A DNA stretch of 64,000 nucleotides from DASXKD01 sp963707905 (GCA_963707905.1 CAVPSA010000056.1:1-64000); one strand, 5' to 3'. Counted from the first letter of the stretch, positions 33,332 to 42,906 are shown. Notes: generated from the sequence alone by a model not told the origin. Made by a program: numbers and translations.

Positions 33332-34349
33332 CCAGCACCTCTTCGGCGCGGTGGCAGGCGGCCAGCCGGCCCGGCGCGACCGTCCGCAGCACAGGGACCT
33401 CGGCCCGGCACCGGTCCACCGCCAGCGGGCACCGCGGGTGGAACACGCAGCCCGGCGGCGGGTTTGCCGCGTCCGGCGGCTCGCCGGGCAGCACCACTCT
33501 GGCCGCGGGCGAGCTGCCAAGTTCCGGCACGGCCGAGCGCAGCGCCCTGGTGTAGGGGTGGGCCGGGCGGCCGAGCAGCGCGCCGGTCGGCCCGCTCTCC
33601 GCGACCCGGCCCAGGTAGAGCACGAGAGTCTGCTCGCACAGCTCGCTCACGATGGCGAGGTTGTGGGTGATCAGCAGGTAGGCCAGGTTCCGCTGCGCCC
33701 GCAGCCGGCCGACCAGCGCGAGGATCGCCGCCTGCGCGCGCACGTCGAGCGCGCTGGTCGGCTCGTCGAGCACGAGCAGCCTCGGCCGCACCGAGAGGGC
33801 GCGGGCGATGGACACCCGCTGGCGCTGCCCGCCGGAGAGCTGATGCGGGTACCTGGCCGAGAACGCCGGCTCCAGCCCGACCTCGGCCAGCAGGGCCCGG
33901 GCCTGTTCCGCGGCCGCCTGGCGCCCCGCCATCCGGTGTGCGACCAGGGCCTCTGCGATGGTGGTGCCGATCCGCATCCGCGGGTCCAGCACCCCGTCGG
34001 GGTCCTGGAACACGATCTGTGCGGCGCGCCGGTAACCCTGCAGCGCTCTCCCGCGCAGTCCCGCGATGTCTTTTCCGTCAAAACGGACGACCCCGCCCGA
34101 CGTCCGCACCAGGCGCAGCGCCGCCCGGCCTATGGTCGTCTTCCCGGAGCCGCTCTCCCCGACCAGCCCGAGGCCACAGGGACCTGGCGGCAGTTGCAGG
34201 CTGACCCCGTCCACGGCGCGGACGGGGCCGAACCGGACTGCCAGCTCGCTGATGTCCAGCAGGGCAGCGCCGTCCGGGGTGACCGGCGCGTCTCCGTCGC
34301 CGTCCGCGGGGGGCACCGTCCGGTCCCCGCCGCCGGCCGCGGCGGTCAC
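33243..34349 (-). CDS. peptide/nickel-type ABC transporter ATPase (DppF/OppF-like)
   Basis: A 368-residue ATPase subunit of a Dpp/Opp-family importer. Walker A GLVGESGSGKTTIGRAAL near 65-82, ABC signature HQLSGGQRQRVSIARALSVRP, Walker B LLVLDEPTSALDV and switch His ITHNLAIV are all intact. The C-terminal oligopeptide-transporter domain holds the Cys pair GCVFHPRCPLAVDRCRAEVP, which may bind an iron-sulfur centre as in relatives. The GTG start overlaps the stop of the DppD-like gene (GTGA). The last 89 bases, encoding an Ala/Pro/Ser tail, overlap the convergent M24 gene. Confidence 0.9.
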   Translation of the reverse strand: MTAAAGGGDRTVPPADGDGDAPVTPDGAALLDISELAVRFGPVRAVDGVSLQLPPGPCGLGLVGESGSGKTTIGRAALRLVRTSGGVVRFDGKDIAGLRGRALQGYRRAAQIVFQDPDGVLDPRMRIGTTIAEALVAHRMAGRQAAAEQARALLAEVGLEPAFSARYPHQLSGGQRQRVSIARALSVRPRLLVLDEPTSALDVRAQAAILALVGRLRAQRNLAYLLITHNLAIVSELCEQTLVLYLGRVAESGPTGALLGRPAHPYTRALRSAVPELGSSPAARVVLPGEPPDAANPPPGCVFHPRCPLAVDRCRAEVPVLRTVAPGRLAACHRAEEVLASSSASPGPAPASTAEGSPPGSTAAAPPA

Positions 34350-35122
34350 GGCGCACCCTCCGCCCTGATCACCGGCACCGCGGCGAGCAGATCCGCGGTG
34401 TAGGGGTCGGCCGGGGCGGACAGCACCCGCGCCGCCGGGCCCTGCTCGACGATCCGGCCCTCGCGCATGATCGCGACCCGGTCGCAAAGCTCCGCGACGA
34501 CCGCCAGGTCGTGGCTGATGAACAGCACCGACATGCCGCCGGCGTCGCGCAGTTCCCTGAGCACTTCGAGCACCTCGGCCTGGACGGTCACGTCCAGGGC
34601 GCTGGTGGGCTCGTCGGCGAGCAGCACCTCGGCACGCAGCGCCAGCGCGATCGCGATCGCGACCCGCTGCAGCTGCCCACCGGACAGCTGCGAGGGATAC
34701 CTGTCGAGCAGGCCAGGGGACAGCAGGACCTGGTGCATCGCCCGGCTGGCCGCCTCGGTGGCCTCGCTCTTGGACATGCCGTGCAGCCGCAGCGCGCGGT
34801 GCACCACGCTGCCGACCCGGAACACCGGGCTGAACGCGGTGGCCGGGCTCTGGAAGATCGCCGCGATCCGCCGGCCGCGCACCTCCCGCAGTTCCCGCTG
34901 GGACAGCCCGGTCAGCTCGGTGCCGTCCAGTGTGATGCTGCCGCGCACGGTGGCGCCGACGGTATGCGCCAGGCCGAGCACCGCGAGCGTGGTCATGGAC
35001 TTGCCGGAACCGCTCTCCCCGGCCAGCCCGACGATCTCGGCCGCGCCGACGTGCAGTTCGTCCACGTCGACGACCCGGCGCGCGCCGAAGCTGACCTGCA
35101 GTCCGGTGATCGCGAGCCTCAT
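34346..35122 (-). CDS. peptide/nickel-type ABC transporter ATPase (DppD/OppD-like)
   Basis: A 258-residue ATPase with Walker A GLAGESGSGKSMTTLAVLG near 35, the Q-loop in AAIFQSPATAFSPVF, signature SQLSGGQLQRVAIAIALALRA, Walker B VLLADEPTSALDV and switch His FISHDLAVVAELCDRVAIM. It is shorter than most DppD proteins because the C-terminal cysteine-bearing extension is missing. It pairs with the DppF-like ATPase encoded next. The ATG overlaps the dppC stop and its own stop overlaps the next start, so all subunits are translationally coupled. Confidence 0.9.
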   Translation of the reverse strand: MRLAITGLQVSFGARRVVDVDELHVGAAEIVGLAGESGSGKSMTTLAVLGLAHTVGATVRGSITLDGTELTGLSQRELREVRGRRIAAIFQSPATAFSPVFRVGSVVHRALRLHGMSKSEATEAASRAMHQVLLSPGLLDRYPSQLSGGQLQRVAIAIALALRAEVLLADEPTSALDVTVQAEVLEVLRELRDAGGMSVLFISHDLAVVAELCDRVAIMREGRIVEQGPAARVLSAPADPYTADLLAAVPVIRAEGAP

Positions 35123-36016
35123 CGCAGGAACGTCCGCTTCGGGTCGAGCAGGTCCCGCAGCCCGTCACCGAGCAGGGTGAAGGCGAACGCGGTGCACAGG
35201 ATCGCCAGGCCGGGGAAGGTGACGACCCACCATGCGGTGGTGAAGTAGTTCTGGCCCTCGGCCACCATCAGCCCCCAGTCGGGGGTCGGGTCCTGGGCGC
35301 CGAGGCCGAGGAAGGACAGGGCCGACACGGTGAGGATCACGCCGCCGAAGTCCAGCGACACCTGGACGATCAGCGGCGTGACCGAGTTGGGCAGGATGTG
35401 CCGCAGCAGGATCCGGTGGGCCGGGATGCCGAGCGCCCGGCAGCTCTCCACGTACGGGCGGCCGGCGACCGAGGCGGCCTGGCCGCGGATCAGCCGGACA
35501 TACCAGGGCCACCAGGTCACGGCGATCGCGAAGACCAGGCTGGTCAGGCTCGGCGGCAGCACCGCGGCCAGGGCCAGGGCGAGCAGCAGCGGCGGGAACG
35601 CCAGGAAGATGTCGGTGACCCGCATGATCACCTCGTCCAGCCAGCCGCCGAAATAGCCGGCGATCACGCCGAGCGGTACCCCGATGACGCACGCGATCAC
35701 CAGCACGAGCACCGCCACCGCGGGCGAGACCCGGGCTCCGAAGATCACCCGGGACAGGATGTCCCTGCCCACGTTGTCGGTGCCGAACCAGTGCACCGCC
35801 GAGGGCGGCCGCAGCACCGCGAACGGGTGCGTGGCCGAGCCCGCGTCCGCCGGGTACGGCGCGAGCACGCGGCGCGAACACCGCCACCACGACGACCAGC
35901 AGGGACAGCACCGCTCCCAGCGCCATCAGCGGGTTGGCGCGCAGCCCACGGCGCAGCGCCGCGCCGCGCGGCACGACGGCGGCCTGCGCGGGCAGCGGTG
36001 CGGGCGCCTCGATCAT
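35119..36016 (-). pseudogene. peptide-type ABC permease (DppC-like), one frame break
   Basis: Second permease of the Dpp-type importer, about 298 residues if repaired. The N-terminal MIEAPAPLPAQAAVVPRGAA and first helix ALGAVLSLLVVVVAVFAP are in one frame. From about 35869 the sequence continues in another with VLAPYPADAGSATHPF, HWFGTDNVGRDILSRVIFGARVS, the permease loop ESCRALGIPAHRILLRHILPN and the last helices. Taking one base out of CCGCGTG near 35869 gives FAPVLAPYPAD, the normal DppC sequence; the span is one base over a multiple of three. It overlaps dppB and dppD by ATGA junctions. Confidence 0.82.
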
Positions 36017-37029
36017 CGCAGCCGGATCCTCGGGTCGATCGCCGCCTGGACGATGTCCACGACCAGGTTGGCGGCCACGTAGACCAGCGCGATGAACAGG
36101 GTGACCCCCAGGATGGCGGGCGTGTCGAGGGTCTGGATCGAGGCCGTCGCATACTCGCCGAGCCCGGGCCAGTCGAAGATCGCCTCCACCAGGAACGTGT
36201 TGACCAGCGAATAGCCGAAGACCAGCGCCAGCGTCGCGGCGACCGGGTTCCAGGCCAGCTTCATTGCGAACCGGCCGTACACCGTCCGCTCCCTGAAGCC
36301 GAGCGCGCGGACCATCTGCACGTGGGTGTCGCCGATGGTGTCAAGCACCTGCGCCCTGATCATCCGGGTGAGCAGCCCGGCCGGGTAGGCGGCGACGACC
36401 AGGGCGGGCAGCAGCAGATGGCCCAGGAGGCTGCCGAACATCGGCCAGTTGCCGGTGAGCGGCGCGTCGATCAGCCCGAACCCGGTCACCTGGCGCAGCG
36501 GATGGGTGAACAGCAGGCCGGGGGAGAACTCGCCGGCCGCGGGCAGCAGGTGCAGGCGATCGGAAAACACGAGCTGGAGGATGAGCGCCAGCCAGAAGAT
36601 CGGCATGGACACGCCCAGGATCGAGCCGGCCCGGATGGTGTGGTCGGAGGCCCGCCCGGGCCAGCGGGCCGAGATCAGCCCGAGCGGCACGGCGACCACC
36701 AGCCCGATGATCATGGCGGCGGTCACCAGCTCGATCGAGGCAGGAGCGGCCTGCCCGATGTCGGACAGCACCGGCCGGTGGGTGTGGATCGCCACGCCCC
36801 AGTTGCCGGTGAGGATGCCGCCGAAGTACGAGGCGAACTGCACGAGGGGCGGGCGGTCCAGCCCGAGGAACCGGCGCGCCGCGGCAACCTGGGCCGCGGA
36901 GGCGTGCGGGCCGGCCCATGTCGCCGCCGGGTCACCGGGGACGACCCGGGCGATCGCGAACGTCAGGACTACGACGCCCGCGACCACCAGAATCGCCGTG
37001 GCGACCCGGCGCACGACATAGACGATCAA
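36013..37029 (-). CDS. peptide-type ABC permease (DppB-like)
   Basis: A 338-residue permease of the Dpp/Opp class with six helices. The N-terminal helix VYVVRRVATAILVVAGVVVLTFAIARVVPGDP, the short LGLDRPPLVQFASYFGGILTGNWG and the coupling loop LDTIGDTHVQMVRALGFRERTVYGRFA near 235 are typical. TTG at 37029 is taken as start because it overlaps the stop of the substrate-binding protein gene (TTGA) and directly precedes the first helix; no ATG or GTG fits better. Its stop overlaps the ATG of dppC. Confidence 0.87.
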   Translation of the reverse strand: MIVYVVRRVATAILVVAGVVVLTFAIARVVPGDPAATWAGPHASAAQVAAARRFLGLDRPPLVQFASYFGGILTGNWGVAIHTHRPVLSDIGQAAPASIELVTAAMIIGLVVAVPLGLISARWPGRASDHTIRAGSILGVSMPIFWLALILQLVFSDRLHLLPAAGEFSPGLLFTHPLRQVTGFGLIDAPLTGNWPMFGSLLGHLLLPALVVAAYPAGLLTRMIRAQVLDTIGDTHVQMVRALGFRERTVYGRFAMKLAWNPVAATLALVFGYSLVNTFLVEAIFDWPGLGEYATASIQTLDTPAILGVTLFIALVYVAANLVVDIVQAAIDPRIRLR

Positions 37030-38621
37030 CTGCCGGTGGGCCTGAGGTTGTAGGTGAAGACGACGTTCGCGTAGGCCGGGTTGACGTGGAACCCGGTGAA
37101 CGAGGTGCGCATCGCGTACTGGTAGTTGACGTTGTACAGGGCGTCGACCGGCGCCTGCTGCAGGGTCTCCACCTGCATGGTCCGGTACAGCTGTGCGCCG
37201 GCCGCGGGGCTGGTCGCCACCACCGACTCCACCCGGTTGATCTGGGAGTCCAGCGTCGGGTTGGAGTAGTAGGACAGGTTGTAGTACGGCGGCTTCTGGG
37301 TCTGCAGCAGGTTGGTGAACCAGGTGTACGGGTCGGCGTAGTCCGGCCACCAGTACTCGAGGAAGATGCTCTGGTGGCTGGCGGCGTTGGCGGACTTGGC
37401 CTTGGCCCACTGCGTCGGCCAGGCGAGCGACTGGGTGTTCAGGTTGATGTTCAGCTTCGCCAGGTTCGACTTCATCAGCTCCGCGACGACCTGCTCGTTC
37501 GAGTCACCCGAGGTGTAGGTGAGCGACAGGTTCAGCGACTTCTTGCCCGGCCCGTACCCGGCCTGGTTCAGCAGTTGCTTCGCCTTCGCCGGGTCATAGG
37601 TGTAGTTCGGCAGGTTGGTGGAGTGGCCGAGCAGGCCCGCGGGGACCAGGCCGCTCGACGGATAGGCCGCGCCTTGCAGCGCCGCGATGATCCCCGGGTA
37701 GTCGATGGCGTACAGGACGGCCTGACGCACCGGCAGGCTCAGCGACTTCGCGTTGAGCTGGGCCAGCAGGTTCTGCCAGGACGGCGCGGCCACCGTCCGG
37801 ATGCCCGGGTTGCCCTGGAACGACTTCCAGATGCTGGGGCCGATCTGCTCCACGAAGTCGACGGCGCCCGAGCGCAGCAACTGGGCGGCGGTGGTGTCCT
37901 CGGTCACCACCCGGAACACGACCTTCTTGTAGTGCGGGCCGCTCCAGCCGCCCCAGTAGCCGGGGAAGGCCTTGAGAATGAGCTCGAGCTCCTGGCCCTT
38001 GTTCCAGGTCTGCAGCTCGTAGGGCCCGGTGCCCGCGTCGTGCGGGGTGTTCAGCCACTTGGTCAGGTTCCCGCCGGGGCCGGCCGCCTGCGGTGTCGTA
38101 GATGTAGGCCGAGTAGGAGGCCGAGGCCTCCAGGTCGAGCGGCGCGGAGTACTTCAGGTGGAACACGAGCGTGTACTGGTCGGGGGTGTCGATGGTGTTC
38201 ACCGTGCCCCAGACATAGGCGGCGCCGCCGCCCAGCTTGATCGTGCGCAGGATGGCGGCCTTGGCCGCCTGCGCGGTCATCAGCCGGCCGGTGTGGAAGT
38301 GCACCCCGTGCCGCAGGTGGAACGTCCAGGTCTTGCCGTCGTCCGCGGATGACCAGCTGGTGGCCAGCAGCGGCTCGACCCGGTGCGCCGTCGCGTCGTA
38401 CCGGGTCAGCGTCTCGTACATCTGGCTCATCGCGATGATGCCGTCGGAGTACTCCGTCGCCGGATCCCAGCCGTCGTCCATGACCGTGGCGGTCGTGTCG
38501 TAGGTGAACACCTGGCTGGCGGCCCGCGGCGGAGCCGACTGCAGGTCGACCCGCCGCAGGCGGCAAGCAACAGCGCGACTGCACAGCCGGTCGCGATCGG
38601 CAGGGCGCGATGGGGCTTCAT
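37026..38621 (-). pseudogene. peptide-type ABC substrate-binding lipoprotein (DppA-like), two frame breaks
   Basis: Extracytoplasmic solute-binding protein (SBP family 5) of the Dpp-type system, about 531 residues when repaired. The signal and lipobox MKPHRALPIATGCAVALLLAACGGS are in one frame. From about 38547 the frame changes to SAPPRAASQVFTYDTTATVMDD through DGKTWTFHLRHGVHFHTGR. From about 38088 it changes again to AGPGGNLTKWLNTPHDAGTGPY through the C-terminus. The span is an exact multiple of three, so one insertion and one deletion cancel. GGAGG lies five bases before the ATG. The ligand is unknown; the hydantoinase and DUF917 genes upstream suggest a cyclic amide or peptide. Confidence 0.82.
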
Positions 38622-38638
38622 GGTTGCCTCCGTGGTCC

Positions 38639-40276
38639 TTACAGTGACTCGGCCGCTTGCTCGGTGGCCCCGGCCAGCCGTGCCTGCCGGGACAGGTTCG
38701 CCCCGTGCTGGTGCTCCGGCAATCCGCCGAGCGCGCCGGCGGCCTTGGCGCGCACCCGGACTGCTGGGGTGGTGAGGTAAGCCAGCGGGATTTCCTCCAG
38801 CTCGACGATCTGCACCGTGCCAGGGTCGGCGCCCGCCGCGACCGCGCGCTCGCGCGCCTCGTCGCACGCCTCGTCGAGGACCGCCTGCCGGCCAGCTTCC
38901 CCGATGTGGAAGATCCGGTCCACCTGGCCACTGACCGAGGCGATGGCAGCTCCCACGGCGTTGGCGGCGTCGAAGTGCTCGGGCCGGATGACCTCGCTGA
39001 TCCCGGGGATGCGGTCGGGGATGAGGATGCTGCCGCCGCCCACGGCGACCAGCGCGCGATCCTCCTTGGACGTCTTCACCCGGTCGATCGCCTCGGCGAG
39101 CATGACGTCGGCGCGGGCCAGCGCGTCCAGGAGTATCCGCCGGTAGCGGCCGGTGCGCCCGGCGTCGCCCAGGTCGGCCCGGCCCGCCGCGACCGCGCTG
39201 TCGGTCAGCGTCGGCATGGTCCCGCCGAAAACCAGGGCCTGCTGGGTGAGCAGGTAGCCGACGCTGCGCGGGCCGAGCCGCACCCCGCCGGGATCCTGGG
39301 TGACCACGGTGCCGCCGCCGAGCGCGATGGTGACCAGGTCGGGCATCCGGAAGTTGGTCCGGATGCCACCGATCTCCACGCCCTGGGACGACTCCCGTGG
39401 GAAGCCGTTGACCAGCACGCCGACGTCGGTGGACGTGCCTCCGACGTCGATCACCAGCGAGTCGGAGCTGCCGGTGAGGAACGCGGCGCCGCGGACGCTG
39501 TTGGCCGGCCCGCTGCCGATGGTGAGAACGGGGTAGCGCAGCGCATGGTCGAGGCCCATCAGGGTGCCGTCGTTTTGCGCGAAGAACCTGGTCGGCTCGA
39601 GGTGGTGCACGGCGAGCGCGGCACGCATCGCTTCGGCCACGTCGCGGGCGACCCCGGCCAGTGCCCCGTTGAGTATGGTGGCGTTCTCCCGCTCCAGCAG
39701 GCCGATCGAGCCGATCTCGTGGCTGAGCGAGACATGGATCTCGCCGAGTTCCCGCTTGACGATCTCGGCCGCCAGCAGTTCGTGCCGCGGCGAGACCGGG
39801 GCGAACACGCTGGTGATGACGATGCCCTCGGCGGCGCCGCCGACCTCGCCGAGAAACCGGGCGATGGCATCGGTGTCCAGCGGGGACAGGTCCCGGCCGT
39901 CGAACTCGACGCCGCCGTCCACGATCGTCGCCCCGACCGAGATGGTGTCGGTGAGGTCGCGTGGCCACCCGAACATAGGCCTGACGCTGTGGGTGGCCGG
40001 GCCGCCAATTCTGATCACCGCCACCCGCCGCAGGTTCCGGCGCTCCAGCACCGCGTTGGTCGCGTGGGTGGTGCCCAGCATGACGTGGCTGATCCGCCGC
40101 GGATCCGCCCCGGGCGCGTGCAGGACGGTGTCGATCGCCTTTGTGATTCCGCCGGTGATGTCGGGCGTGCACGGCACCTTGGCCTTGGCGATGATCCGGT
40201 CGGCGGGGTCCATGATCACCGCGTCGGTGTTGGTGCCGCCGACGTCGATGCCGAGGCGGTGTTCAGGCACTGGCAT
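38639..40276 (-). CDS. hyuA: hydantoinase/oxoprolinase family protein
   Basis: A 545-residue HyuA-type ATP-dependent hydantoinase/5-oxoprolinase. The N-terminal domain has the phosphate-binding HRLGIDVGGTNTDAVIMDP at 6-24, and the second domain a further ATPase-fold motif LVIDVGGTSTDVGVLVNGFP near 265. ALGGGTVVTQDPGGVRLGP and LVAVGGGSILIPDRIPGI follow. Such enzymes open hydantoin or lactam rings using ATP. The ATG at 40276 has GGAGG nine bases upstream and overlaps the end of the DUF917 gene by 14 bases, while the substrate-binding protein gene follows after 17 bases. Confidence 0.9.
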   Translation of the reverse strand: MPVPEHRLGIDVGGTNTDAVIMDPADRIIAKAKVPCTPDITGGITKAIDTVLHAPGADPRRISHVMLGTTHATNAVLERRNLRRVAVIRIGGPATHSVRPMFGWPRDLTDTISVGATIVDGGVEFDGRDLSPLDTDAIARFLGEVGGAAEGIVITSVFAPVSPRHELLAAEIVKRELGEIHVSLSHEIGSIGLLERENATILNGALAGVARDVAEAMRAALAVHHLEPTRFFAQNDGTLMGLDHALRYPVLTIGSGPANSVRGAAFLTGSSDSLVIDVGGTSTDVGVLVNGFPRESSQGVEIGGIRTNFRMPDLVTIALGGGTVVTQDPGGVRLGPRSVGYLLTQQALVFGGTMPTLTDSAVAAGRADLGDAGRTGRYRRILLDALARADVMLAEAIDRVKTSKEDRALVAVGGGSILIPDRIPGISEVIRPEHFDAANAVGAAIASVSGQVDRIFHIGEAGRQAVLDEACDEARERAVAAGADPGTVQIVELEEIPLAYLTTPAVRVRAKAAGALGGLPEHQHGANLSRQARLAGATEQAAESL

Positions 40277-41345
40277 CGGCAAGCTCCTCCACGGGCAGGT
40301 AATCGAAGTCATAGCCGAACGTCCGCGGGCCCGCCACCTCGATCCCGCGCTCGGTCCGCCAGACCGGATCGCAGGCGAAAGCGATCACCGTCACCCGCTG
40401 GCCGTACCTGATCACCTCGCTGGCGATCGCGTCGGCGGTTTCGCTGTCCAGCACCGTAATCAGGTCGGGCACCGAGGCGAGCACGCGGCCGCGTTCCAGC
40501 GCCACCAGGTTCTCGTTCTGCAGCTCCAGCCGGATCAGCCGGCCCGCGTCCTCCTCGAGGCCCTCGATCACCACGCTGCCGCGGACGAACCCACTGGTGG
40601 TGTGCCGCTCGACGTCCAGCACCTTGCCGGTGACCAGCTGGAACGCGCCCATCGCCGCGATCAAGGCGGCTACCGGGCTACTCGCCGCGCCCGCGAGCGC
40701 CTCACCGATACTGATTGCCTTCGAGACCGAGCCCCGTATCGTCGCGGTGCGCGCCTCCGCCGCGGTGAGCACGAACCCCGCCCCAGACGCCGACCCGCCG
40801 AACTCGACCGCGGCCGCCCTTTCCAAGCGCTCCATCCAGTCGCCGGAAATCGTCCGGAACACCGCCATGTTGCCGCGTTCGTCGGTCAGCACCGCCGGGC
40901 TCGCCGAGATACCAGCCAGATGCATGGTGACCTGCGGGATCTCGGGAAACGAGCGGCCGATCCCGTCGGCGTCCACCACCGGCAGCCCGATCCGCGCGGC
41001 CCAGGTGATGGGCAGCAGGGCGTTCCCGCCGCCGATCTCGATGGCCATCAGCGCCGCTACCCGGCGCCCGGTCACGAACTGCAGTTGCTTCAGGAGCCGT
41101 TCTCCCTCGTCCCCGTTCTCGAACTTTTCCAGGATGACCGTGGTGGCACCGATCCCGGCGCACGGCATGATCAGCGCGTCATCGGGCAGTTCATCCAGAT
41201 CGACCAGGGGGACCAGCCCGAAGTCCTCGGTTGCCTGCAACGCCTGCAGCAGCGTCACGTGCGCATCGCCCCCGCCACCCGCGCCGAGTATGGCGGCGCC
41301 CCGGGACAGGGCACGCAATGAATCGTGGTCGAGCAGTCTTTTCAT
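40263..41345 (-). CDS. DUF917 (PF06032) family protein, copy 1
   Basis: A 360-residue DUF917 protein. It opens MKRLLDHDSLRALSRGAAILGAGGGGD (glycine-rich loop), then LVPLVDLDELPDDALIMPCAGIGA, MAIEIGGGNALLPITWAARIGLPVVDADGIGRSFPEIPQVT and a C-terminal WRTERGIEVAGPRTFGYDFDY. This family usually sits beside HyuA; current family naming links it to S-methyl-thiohydantoin desulfurases, so a (thio)hydantoin substrate is possible but not shown here. It has the same length as copy 2 at 41424-42506 and overlaps hyuA, so it is translationally coupled. Confidence 0.88.
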   Translation of the reverse strand: MKRLLDHDSLRALSRGAAILGAGGGGDAHVTLLQALQATEDFGLVPLVDLDELPDDALIMPCAGIGATTVILEKFENGDEGERLLKQLQFVTGRRVAALMAIEIGGGNALLPITWAARIGLPVVDADGIGRSFPEIPQVTMHLAGISASPAVLTDERGNMAVFRTISGDWMERLERAAAVEFGGSASGAGFVLTAAEARTATIRGSVSKAISIGEALAGAASSPVAALIAAMGAFQLVTGKVLDVERHTTSGFVRGSVVIEGLEEDAGRLIRLELQNENLVALERGRVLASVPDLITVLDSETADAIASEVIRYGQRVTVIAFACDPVWRTERGIEVAGPRTFGYDFDYLPVEELADASA

Positions 41346-41347
41346 GA

Positions 41348-41437
41348 TCAGTCGCCGGCCTCGCCGGGGAATCGCGCGATGGCGCCGGTGTTGGTACCGC
41401 GGACGTCAATGTCCAGGCGGCAGTCAGGTCGTTGCAC
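41348..41437 (-). pseudogene. hyuA scar: 29-codon remnant of a second hydantoinase gene
   Basis: The minus strand encodes VQRPDCRLDIDVRGTNTGAIARFPGEAGD and stops. Its first part matches the start of the intact hyuA (MPVPEHRLGIDVGGTNTDA) and its second part matches hyuA residues 136-146 (DAIARFLGEVG), so 118 codons between two TDA-like points have been removed in frame and the last 398 or so codons are gone. The upstream GTGGAAAGGCTTGCCG also parallels the hyuA ribosome site GTGGAGGAGCTTGCCG. It lies between the two DUF917 copies exactly where a second hyuA would be expected. Confidence 0.85.
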
Positions 41438-42506
41438 CGGCAAGCCTTTCCACAGGCACGTAGTCGAAGTCGTAGCCGAACACGCGAGGGCCGGTGGCGG
41501 CAATGCCCTTCTCGGTTCGCCACACCGGAGCACACGGGAACGCGATCACCGTGACCCGCTGCCCGTAGCGGATCCGCTCGGTCGCGATGGCATCGGAGGT
41601 CTCCGCATCCAGCACCGTGATCAGGTCAGGCACGGAGGCGAGTATCTGGCCGCGCTCCAGTGCCACGAGGTTTTCGTTCTGCAATTCCAGCCTGATGAGC
41701 CGCCCCGCGTCCGCACCGAGCCCGTCGACGACCACGCTGCCCCGCACCCAGCCGTCGCGGGTCTGCCGCTCGACATCGGATATCTTGCCGCTGACCAGGC
41801 GGACTGCTCCGATCTCCGCGATGAGTGCGGCCACTGGGTCAGCCGTGGCCGCTTCGATCGCCGCACCGATCCTGATCGCCAGCGAGACCGAGCCCCGTAT
41901 CGTCGCGGTGCGCGCCTGCGCCGCGGTCAGCGAGAACTCCGTGGAGCATGCGGCGCCGCCGAACTCGGCCGCGGCCGCCCGCTCCAGGCGCTCCATCCAC
42001 TGACCGGAGATCGTGCTGAACACGATGAGGTTGCCGCGTTCGTCTGTCATCACCGCCGGGCTGGGCGAGATGCCCGCCAGTTGCATGGTGACCTGCGGTA
42101 TCTCGGGAAAGGCGCGGCCCATGCCGTCGGCGTCCACGAGGGGCAGGTGCATGGCCGCGGCCCAGGCGATGGGCAGCACGCCGTTCCCACCGCCGATCTC
42201 ACTGGCCATGAGCGCGGCCACCTGGCGTCCGGTCAGAAATTCCAGTTCCTCCCTGAGCCGCTCGCCCTCGTTGCCGTTCTCGATCTTCTCGATGCTCACC
42301 GTCGGGGCGCCAATACCGCCACACGGCATGATCAGCGAGTCGCCGGGCAGTTCGTCCAGGTCAACCAGGGGGACCGGACCGTGGTCCTCGGTCGCCTGCA
42401 GCGCCTGAAGCAGGGTGATATAGGTATCGCCGCCGCCGCCGGCGCCGAGCACCGCGCAGCCGCGCGCCAGGGCCCGCAGCGAATCAGGGTCGAGCAGTCT
42501 CTTCAT
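41424..42506 (-). CDS. DUF917 (PF06032) family protein, copy 2
   Basis: A 360-residue paralogue of the downstream DUF917 protein, colinear over its full length (MKRLLDPDSLRALARGCAVLGAGGGGD, MASEIGGGNGVLPIAWAAAMHLPLVDADGMGRAFPEIPQVT, ending GPRVFGYDFDYVPVERLAGATT). Differences are scattered, so both copies seem to have stayed under selection. It is the first gene of the long operon; the ribosome site before the ATG is weak. Its end overlaps the hyuA scar by 14 bases, the same overlap as between the intact DUF917 and hyuA genes. Confidence 0.88.
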   Translation of the reverse strand: MKRLLDPDSLRALARGCAVLGAGGGGDTYITLLQALQATEDHGPVPLVDLDELPGDSLIMPCGGIGAPTVSIEKIENGNEGERLREELEFLTGRQVAALMASEIGGGNGVLPIAWAAAMHLPLVDADGMGRAFPEIPQVTMQLAGISPSPAVMTDERGNLIVFSTISGQWMERLERAAAAEFGGAACSTEFSLTAAQARTATIRGSVSLAIRIGAAIEAATADPVAALIAEIGAVRLVSGKISDVERQTRDGWVRGSVVVDGLGADAGRLIRLELQNENLVALERGQILASVPDLITVLDAETSDAIATERIRYGQRVTVIAFPCAPVWRTEKGIAATGPRVFGYDFDYVPVERLAGATT

Positions 42507-42532
42507 GATCAGATGTTCGTTCTGGCACGATA

Positions 42533-42542
42533 CAAACGTTTG
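42533..42542. promoter_or_regulatory. CAAACGTTTG palindrome upstream of the DUF917/hyuA/dpp operon
   Basis: A perfect 10-base palindrome 27 bases before the ATG of the first operon gene, in an AT-richer stretch that also reads TTTGTATCGTG on the minus strand. It could be part of the operon promoter or a regulator site; the nearby PucR-type regulator is a candidate binder (inference). Confidence 0.35.
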
Positions 42543-42693
42543 GGGATGGGATGGTGGGCCGGCGTATAGCGTGCTCTCCCATGATTCCCGAAGCTGCTTA
42601 GCAGACGCTACAGTCTCCAGATCACTGTCTGGCGCCATTTTCGGGCACGCCAGCACCGAACGGTCCCCCCAATCACGGCACGCGGCCGAATGA

Positions 42694-42906
42694 TCAGTGG
42701 GCGACCTCCGCGCTGATGATCCGCTCACGAAGGGTCATCAGATCCTTGCCGCGGACCACCTTCGGCGGGCTCGACCTGGGGCGGCGGGCGTATAGCAGGC
42801 CGGCGACGCCGCGCCAGACATGCCAGTGCGGGAACTCCGGGGCGTACGGCCACCATTCCGGGGTCTCTTCAACGGCCGTGGCGCCTGAGGCGGTGTCACA
42901 ATCCAT
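42694..42906 (-). CDS. small conserved-looking actinobacterial protein, unknown function
   Basis: A 70-residue protein rich in Trp, Pro and Arg: ETPEWWPYAPEFPHWHVWRGVAGLLYARR, then SSPPKVVRGKDLMTLRERIISAE. I recall similar short proteins (a WHVW.G-type core followed by ARR..SPP and a terminal helix) in many streptosporangial and streptomycete genomes, often near XRE regulators, but no function is known. GGGAG four bases before the ATG supports the start. It lies alone between the DUF917 operon and the divergent PucR gene. Confidence 0.6.
   Translation of the reverse strand: MDCDTASGATAVEETPEWWPYAPEFPHWHVWRGVAGLLYARRPRSSPPKVVRGKDLMTLRERIISAEVAH

Noticed and set aside
35398..37053. A 551-residue plus-strand frame
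   Set aside because: Antisense to the two ABC permease genes; composition dominated by Arg, Asp, Gln and His with no domain signal.
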